Positions 1 through 9,000 of a stretch of DNA of 47,754 nt are shown one piece after another. The number at the start of each line of letters is the position of its first letter. Position 1 is the first letter of the stretch. The DNA comes from an uncultured Oscillospiraceae bacterium (GTDB lineage: Bacteria; Bacillota; Clostridia; Oscillospirales; Oscillospiraceae), in contig CANQFT010000015.1 in assembly GCA_947599925.1 (NCBI GenBank), positions 1 to 47,754 of the forward strand, in the 5' to 3' direction. A model generated the notes under the pieces. That model did not search any database and was not told the DNA's origin. It worked only from the letters and a program-made list of their open reading frames with translations. Position numbers and translations under genes: made by a program.

Positions 1-3000
1 AGGGACGGGCGTCTCGTCAGGGACGGGGGTCGCGTCAGGGGAGGGGGTCACATCGGGGACGGGCGTCTCGTCAGGGACGGGGGTCGCGTCAGGGGAGGGG
101 GTCACATCGGGGACGGGCGTCTCGTCAGGGGTGGTGGTCTCATCGGAGCGGGGCCGCCCGCCGGAGCTGGAAGAGCCGGGCTTGGCGTTGACGAAGGCGG
201 CGGACGCCGCGCCGTCGAGGGGGATGGCCCCGGCCGCCCCGGTGGAGGTGGTCTTGTAGCCGTCCTGGTCGGCCTCGGCCTCCGTCACCGTGTAGGTCAC
301 GCCCGCCGGGAGACCGGTGAGGGTGACGCTCTGGCCGTGCTTCAAGGTGAGGTCGGCCTCGCCGCCGGAGAGGGTCACGCCGCCGTAGACGCCGTCGATG
401 GACTTGTCGCCCAGGGCCAGGTGGAAGTGCCACTCCCTGGACTTGTCCCCCGCCGTGCCGGTGACCGTATTGGAGATGGTGAGGTCGCCCACGGAGAACT
501 GCCTGTCGTTGACGAAGGACGCCACGGCGGGCGTGTCGGTGATGATCCCGGTCCAGCCGGTGGAGGCGGCGGTGTAGCCCTCCGCCTCCTCCTCGGCAAC
601 GGTGTAGGTGGTGCCCAGGGGCAGCTCCAGGGTGACGCTCTGGCCGCTTGCCAGGGAGAAGACGCCCACGCCGTCTTGGAAGGTCACGCCGTCGTAGACG
701 CCGGTGCGCGGCTCACTGAGGGTGACGGTGAAGGGGAAGGCCCGGTCCCGCTCGCCGCCGTTGCCGGTGACCGTCTTGACCACGGTAAGGTGGCCGTGAC
801 CGGCCTGGGGCGCGGGGGTCTTGGCGTTGGTGAACACAGCGGCGGCGATCCGATCCCGCTGGATCGTGCCCGTGGCGGCGGTGGCGGAGGTGGTGTAGCC
901 GTCCTGATCGGCCTCCCGTTCCGTCACCTCGTAGCTGAGGCCGACGGGCAGGCCGGGGATGGTCTGGCTCTCCCCGTGGCCCAGGGCGAGGGTGGCCACG
1001 CCGTTTTGGAAGGTCACGCCGCCGTAGACGCCGCTCACGTGCTCAGCCCCGTCGCCGGACAGGGTGACGGTGAAATGCCACCGCGCGGCCTTGTCTCCCA
1101 GGGCGCCGGACACGGTCTTGCTCACCGACAGGCCGCCGGTGGGAGCGGCGGGCTCCGTATCCCGGTGGTTGATGAAGGAGGCTGTCGCCGTGCCGCCGCC
1201 GGGGATGGTCCCCCGCCCGTTGCCGGAGCTGGTGGTGTAGCCGTCCTGCCCGGCCTCCGTCTCCACCACGGTGTAGGACAGTCCGGCGGGGAGGCCGGTG
1301 GCGGTGACGCTGTGGCCGCCGGTCAGGGCGATGTGGGCCACGCCGCCCGCGAAGGTCATCCCGCCGTAGGTGCCGTCCAGAGCGGAGTCGCCGAGGGTGA
1401 CGGTGAAGTGCCACTCTCTGTCCGGCTCGGCGGTATCGCCGCTCACCGTCTTGGTCACCGTCAGGCTGCCGAAGCCCCGATCCGCCGGGGGAATGGGCTC
1501 GGCGCTCGGGGCGTTGGTAAAGGCGGCGACCACAGAGCCGCTGGCGGGGATGCGCCCGGTGGCGCCGACGGCGGTGGCGGTGTAGCCCGCCGTCTCCTCC
1601 TCGGCCACGGTGTACTTCACGCCCGCCGGAAGGCCGGAGGCGCTGACGGCCTCGCCGTCGCCCAGGGTGAACTCCGCCACGCCGTCCTGGAAGGTCATGC
1701 CGTCATAGACGCCGTGGACGGCGGCGTCGCTCAAGGTCACGGTGAAGCGGAAGCGCGCGCCGGGGTCTTCGCCGAGCACGGTCTTGGTCACGGTCAAGCC
1801 CCCGGTGATGGGGATCTCCCGGTAGGTGTTGGCAAAGGTGATCCGATCGGCCCGCTCGCCGTTGAGGGTGTAGGCGGTGGCGAGCTGGCCGGTGGCCGGG
1901 TCGGCGGTCACCGTCGCCGCCACGGTGAAGCGGGTGGGGTCGTAGGTGACGCCCGGCGCGGCTCCGGGGACCTCCGCCACGGTGAATTCATAGTCGCCCT
2001 CGGCCAGAAAGCGCAGGGGCACCTCCGCGCCGTCGGGGGTCAGGGGGATGGTCACCGCGTGGCCCACCGCCAGGGGCGCGCCGCCGCAGGAGACCGGCCC
2101 GTCCGCCCGCTCCAGCGTCACCTGGGCCTGGAAGAAGCCGTCGGCCCAGGCCTTGTCGCTGCCATCGGTGACGTCGGTGTAGGTCTTGTTCAGCGTGAGG
2201 GCGATCTCGTCACAGGCGTGGTTGGTGAAGGGAATGGTGGTGACGCCGCTGGCCGGGTCCTGGATCAGACTGCCGCCGCCCTCCGCATGGGCGAAGGTGG
2301 TCACGACCATGTAGCCGTTGGGGACGCCGTTGGGGTCGGTCTCCGGCATGGCGGTGACGGTGAGGCGGATGGTGGGCTCCGGGCAGTAGGTGTCCCCGGC
2401 GGCGGAGGCCGTCTCCTCGATGGTGAAGCGGTAGATCCCCGTGCGGTTTACGTGGACGGTGCCCAGAGCCGCGGTGAGGACCTCGTCCACGGCGGCGGCG
2501 TCCTGGTTGGACAGGGCGATGGTGTACGCCCCCGTGGCCAGGTCGGCCTCGCCCCACGCCGCCGGGAGCTCCAGCGCCGCCGGGACGTCGGCCAGGGCCG
2601 CTTGGGTGGCCTCGTCCGGGGTGATGGTGAAGGAGAAGACGTCGTCCGTCCGCCAGGCCCGGCCGGACAGGGTCTTCTGGAGCTCCAGGGTGAACTGGCT
2701 GGGCTGTTGGCTGAAGGTGTTCACAAACTCGGTGGTGGTGGTATAGCGCCAGCCCTCGGCGGTCTCCTCGCCGGAGGCGGCCACGCCCTCCGGCGCGAAG
2801 GCGAGGGACAGCTTGCCGGTGGTGGCGTCGTCGGTGACCGTGACGGTGACGGGGTAGGCCCCGGCGTCGGCGTCGAAGCCCAGGTTCGTCTCACGGAGGA
2901 TGAAGCGGTACATCCCAGGCTGGGAGAAGGTGACGGGCGGGAAGGCGGTGGCCTGGCCGGGGTCGGTGACAGCCACGGTGTGGTCGGCGGGGAGGTCCAC

Positions 3001-6000
3001 CCCCTCGGTATCGGGGCTGTCCTCGGCCAGCGCCAGGTCAAAGGTGAAGCTGTCGTTGGCCGCCCAGGGCCGGCCGTTCAGGACCTTTGTGACCGAGGGG
3101 GTCCAGGTGGCGGCGAGGGGAGTGTAGCGGTTGACAAAGAGGACCTTATCCGCCGCCTCATTCTCCGCCGGAGCGGAGGCGATGGTCCGGCGGACCACCA
3201 GTTTGCCCCCGTCGTCGGCGGTCCGGGTCACATGGAAGGTCGCGGTGTATGTGGTGGCGTCACAGGCGATCCCCGCCGGCGGCTGGTCCGGCTGGATCTC
3301 CCGGACGGTGAAGACGTAGTCGCCCTCGGCGTAGAAGCGGAGATCCAGGGTCCAGTCCTCGGGGGCGGAGCCGTCCGCGCTTTGGAAGGTGTGGGTCAGG
3401 GAGGCGGGAAGGGACAGGTATGCGCCGCCGTCCCCGCTGTAACGCACCTGCTCCATCTCTCCGTCGGTCAGGCGCAGTTCCACGGCGTATCGTTCCCCGG
3501 CCAGCCAGTCCCGGCCTTCGAGGGCCTTGCCCACGGTGAGGCTGCTGCCGGTGGCCTCCGGGTCGGGCTGGGCGGCGGCGTGGTTGGTGAAGGGCAGGGT
3601 GACGCCCTCCACCGGGGCGGCGCCGCCGTGGGTCTCGGAGTCGTCCAGATAGGCATAGGCGGCGGTGAAGGCGTGGACGCCGGTCCCGGTGTTCCGAGTG
3701 GCCGTCACCGTCAGTTGGACGGAGGGTTGGCGGCAGTAGAGGTCGCCGCCGAAGGCGGCGGTGTCCTCCTGGACGGTGAAGGTGTACGCGGCGGCCCCAC
3801 CGCGGAGATTACCCACGTGGAGCGTGCCCAGGTCCAGGGATCGCGTCTCCCCGCCTCCGGCGGTCCCGTGGAGGGTGACGGCGTACCCCGCGCCGCCGGG
3901 ACGGGAGGTCCACCCCTCGGGGACGGCGAGCGTCCCGGCGGCGATGGCCGCCTCCGTGGCGGAGTCTCTGGGGGCGATGGCGAAGGAGAAGGCGTCCGCC
4001 CCGCTCCAGTCCCGGCCGGTGAGCCGCTTGGCGAGGGACAGGGGAAAGTCGCCGCTCTCGCTGTACGCGTTGACAAAGCGGACCGTGGTGGCGACGTCAT
4101 CCAGCTCCTCCTCCAGAGCGGCCGGTTCCGCGCCGTCCATGCCGGTGACGGTGAGGGAGAGAGCGCCGTTCCCCTGGTCCACGGCGGTGACGGTGAGGCC
4201 GATCTCGCCCGCCTCGGCGGTGATCCCCGCACCTGGGGCGGTCTCGGTGATGGTGAAGTGGTAGGTCCCCGGCTTGGTAAAGTGGACGGGGCCGAAGGGC
4301 ACGCCGCCCTCCGCCTCCGCCTCGCCCACCTCGATGGCGGTGGAGGCCGGGAGAGCCACGCCGTCTGTCTCCTCACAGGCGAGGGTGAACTGGAACGCCT
4401 CGCCCGTCTGCCAGTCACGGCCCCGGAGCTCCTTGGTCACCGTGGGCGTCCAGGAGCCTGTGGCGGTGTAGGTGTTTTGGAAGGTGATGGCGCCGCCGTC
4501 CACGTTCCCCGCGACGCCGCCGGTGATGGCGCGGGTGACGGCAAGGCGGTTGCCGTCGTCGGGGTCGGGGGCCACGGTGAAGGTCACGGTGTACTGGCTT
4601 TCGTCATATTGGACGCCGTCGATCATTTTGCCGCCATTCTCCTCCGTGACGGTGAAGGGATACGTCCCCGCCTCAAAGAAGCGGAAGTCAAAGACCTCGG
4701 AGCGGTCCGCGCCGGTAAAGGTCACCTCGCCATATTCGCCGTCGTCCCACTTGACATACTCGCCCTCATCATTCTTGAATTGGAACTTCTCAAGCAGCTC
4801 GTCCGTGCCGGAGAACGCCACCGTCGCATGGAATGTATCCGTGCTCTTCCATTCGTCGTCCGGTCTGCCGGTGAACTTCTTCGCGACGGTGAAGTTCGTG
4901 CCCTCCTCCTCCGCGCCGGGGCCCTTGGTGTCCACATAGAAGCGGTTGGTGAAGGGGACGACGTAGGGGGATCTCAGCGCGTCCTCATCGTCTTTTTCCT
5001 TCACATCTTCATCGAAGTACGCATAGGTCAGGATCGTGCCGGTGTAGCCGCCCTCAGTACCCTCGCCGGAGTACGCCGTCACGGTGAGTTTGACCTCGGG
5101 CTGGCGGCATTCAAGGGTCTTTTCCGCAAAGTCCTCCGTGTCCTCCGTCACGGTGAACACGTACGTTCCGCCCTTGGCTCTGAGTTCAGACAGGTTCAGC
5201 GTCCCCAGCACCCGCCGCGCGGCGTCGCTGTCGGCGCCCGTGCTGTCGTTTGTGACGGTGACGGTGTATTCTCCGTCGCTGACCTGATTCCACCCAGGGG
5301 TGGTGGGCATGGTAAGCTGCCCGGCCCTCACCGCGTTCCGCGCCGCCTCGTCCAGCGTGACCGTGAATTTGAATCCATCGTCGCTTGCCCAGTCGCGGCC
5401 CGTCAGGGTCTTCTCGATGGCGGTGTCAAAGGTGCCGCTCTCGCTGTACGCGTTGACAAAGTTGATGGTAGAGGTGACCGCGTCAGAGCCGTCGCCCTCC
5501 GTTTGATCCCTGTGCGCGGCGCTCCCGTCAAGGCCGGTGACGGTGAGCTTCAACTTGCCGTTGTGCTCCTCGTCCGAGGCGGTCACGGCAATGGGGATAG
5601 CGTCACGAATTTCCAGTTTTCCATTGGTATGCAAATCTATCGTCTCAGAAAGGGTAAACTGGTAAGTCCCCGGAGCGTTGAAGTTGACAGGGTCAAAAGT
5701 CCCGGTGTTGTCGTTCTTGCCGGCGGCCTTTTCGATGGTGAGTTTTGAATCTCCGGCCAGCGGATCATAGGTATTTCCCACCGCTTTTCCCGGCCAATCC
5801 GTGCAAGTCAGGGTGAAGTCAAAGCTCTCGGCATCCCCCCAGTCGCGTCCCTCCACAAACTTGTGGATCGTGGGCGTCCAGGTACCCTGGGTCTGATACT
5901 CATTTTTGAACACCATGGTGTGGTTGCCGGAGTGGGCCTCCTTCTTGACGATGAAGGTGACGGTATACGTCTTAAGAAGGTCTTGGAATCCGATTTGTCT

Positions 6001-9000
6001 GTTCACCGCGTCCAACGGGTGGTCTCCCTCAACTACCTCGTACTGTGATGTGCCGAGCGAGACATAGTAGTGCGCCGTTCCGTCCGCGGCGGTCCTCCGC
6101 TCCACCTCCCGGATGACATGGTCGGCGTTGATGTAGTACTGGAAGTATTTCGTCTCCGCCCCGTCCCCTGTTGAGTCGAAGAGGCGTTCCGGGTGGGTCC
6201 ATTGGTCAAAGGTAGTCACGACCTGTCGGTCGATCTCGCAGGTGGAGTATTTCTCATCGACCTCGTCGCCATCTGTCCGGCTCACCACCAGATCCATCTC
6301 CTCGATGACGCCGTTGGCGTCCGTGCCGGAGGCGGTGTCGCTCACGGTGTCTTTCAGGGTGAAGCGCATGGAGTAGGAGATGGGGTCATAGTTGATGCCA
6401 TGCGTCTCCTCCGGAACGTCCTCCTGGACGGTCAGGTGATAGACCACGTCCTCCGTGCGGGACTCCACTGGATAGAAGTCCCCGCTGTTGTCTGAGCTCT
6501 CCAGGGCGTCGGCGCTCTCGTAGAAGTAGCTTCCGGCCTTGTCCAGACCGTGCGCTTTGGCCTCTTCCTCGGTGCTGAAGGTGGTCACAAAATTGCTGGT
6601 CTCCGTCTGGTCCGGGACAGCCGTGCCGGCCTCATAGCGTTCGCCGCCGACGGTGGCCGCCTCCGAAAAGACCCACTTCACCGGGAACACGATGTCCTGG
6701 AAGTTCAGCTCCTCAAACTTGAAACGGTGCTCCCACTTTCCAGTATCTTCGTTCTGATAGGGCGCCGTGTCGGTCACCCGGCCATTGTTCACGTTCACGA
6801 CGTTTGTCTGGTTGAATTGGAGCTTTTTGTGGGCGGGAGAGTTCTCCAGGTCCCGCAGCAGGCCGCCAATGTGGATGTTGCCGTTGGCCAGCGCGGTCTG
6901 CGTCGCCTCATCGTCGCCGGTGATGGAGACGGTGAAGCTGTCCGTGTCAAGCCAGTTCTCGGTCTGCTTGCCGTTGTTGACAGGCAGGCCGGTCCCGTCG
7001 TCCAGCCGCCCGGAGAAGTCCACCTGGATGGCGTAGCTGCTGGCATAGACGGCGGGCTGGACATGGTATGTGTTGGCGAAGGTGGGGGCTACGCCGGCGT
7101 AGTACTTCCGGCTGTCGTAGTTTGCGGGATACTCCGCGCTGGTCCCGCCCTCGGACGCCTCTTGATAGTAGATGGACTGCACATCGGCGCGGAGGTAGGA
7201 GTTGTTAAGGTCGGGCACGACCTCCTCCGCATCGGGATCCAAAACGCGGGTCACCAGCACCGTGACGGTGTAGACCCGGGTGGTGTAGTCTGTGGTGCCC
7301 GGGTCGGAGGGGCAGTTTTCGCTGATGGTGAAGGTGTATGTACCCGCGGCGGGGAAGTCATGGTGAGTCGAAGCTTGGGCCCCGGTATCCGTACCGTCTC
7401 CGGCTTTGGACGTGTTCATCAGGGCGTCGCTGGGCTTGGGCTGGTCCGGCTTGGGCGTGCCGTCCTCGTCGTATTCGAGCTCGGCGTTGACGATCAGGGC
7501 CACCGACTGCTTGGTGTCGGGCAGGGAGACCTTCACATCCTGCATCCCGTGGACGGAGACGGTGTCCTCGGCGGTGTCGCTGGCGCTGTTGACGGTGAGG
7601 TCCTTGCTGTCGTCAAAGGAGGCGAGGAATGTCTTCAGCTTGGCGTCCAAAGTGTTTCCGCCGTCCGCGTCAAAAAGAGTATACTCCGACGTGGGGATCC
7701 GCACAGCGGAGGAGCCGGGGATCACATAGTTGCCGCCGCTGGAGGTCAGACTTGCCAGGGCGGCCGCATTCAGGGGTTTCCCCGCGGAATCCCGGAAGGC
7801 GATGTCGAAGGTGAAGGCGTCGTTGTCGTTCCAGGCGCGGCCCACCAGCTGCTTGCGGATGGCCATGTCGCCGCTGGCGGGGATGTTGGCGATGGCGGCC
7901 AGGGCGTGGTCGTCCGTCCCGAAGTAGAGGTTCTGGAGCTGCCAGGTGTCCCAGGCGTCGTCCTCCATGTCCTCGGGCTTTTCCGCGTGGTAGTGGCCCT
8001 CCTTCTCAGTACCATAGCACGTCGCCGGGTGGACGATGTACAGCACCTCTCGGGCGCGGTAGCCCGCGGGAGGATAGACTTCCCGGATGACGTAGTGCTT
8101 CTCCGGGTCCAGGCCGGAGAAGGTCATCCGCCCGTTGTCCCGGGTGCTGCCGCTGCCCACCTGCATGGCGGAGAGCTTGGCCAGACTGCCTCCCTCGCCG
8201 TTGATGAGCGTCTGGACCTGTTCCAGAGAGATGTCGTCGCCGCCGTCCGTGTCGGCATACAGGCGGAAGGTGGCGCCGGGGAGGTAGTTGTGGGCGTCCT
8301 CGGAGCCGGTGTACTTCAAGATCTCAATGACGCCGGGGTCGTCGGAGTTGGTGATGGTGACGGTGGTCTCGGCGGTGCCCACGTTCCGATCCAGCACGGC
8401 GGTGAAGGGTGCGTCCGGCGCCTTCTCCCAATCGGCCTCCTCACCGTTGAGGGAGTCGTAGCTGTTGTACGTCAGCCCCTCGACCTCCTCCGCCGTCAGC
8501 TTGCGGGAGTAGGCTGTGCCCACGAAGCTCTTGTAGGTGAGTTCGGAGGCCGTGTCGTCCAGCTCGAAGGCGTGCTTGTAGAGCGTGCCGCCGTCCGCGC
8601 CGTCGGGGATCAGGTAGTACTCGGCGGAGATGAAATACTGCACGCTTTTGTGGTCGATGGTCTCCGGCAGATAGTTCCAGATGTTCTCCCAGCTCATGAT
8701 GGAGGAGAGGGAGAGCTCCTGGTAGACCTTGATCTCCTTGTCCGCGTTATAATAGCTCAGCTCAAAGACCACGTTGGACGGGGCCTTGGTCTCCGTCCCG
8801 GTGATATTCCAGGACTTGATGGCCCGCAGGGACTGCACCGGTGTGTAGTGATACCCCACGTTGATGGCGGTGGCGGTGTGGTTTTCCACGTTGGCGGTGT
8901 TGCTCTCTGGATCGACCGCATTGGGGACAGACGTCCCTCCCAGCGTAAAGACCTGGACCTCGGTGCCCTTCTCCTCCTTGTCATAGGCGTAGAGGGCGTA

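Noticed and set aside
1-145. Short regular repeats resembling a CRISPR array
   Set aside because: There are no spacers. The units are contiguous multiples of 18 bp, in frame with the adhesin, and encode PDETPV-type hexapeptides.
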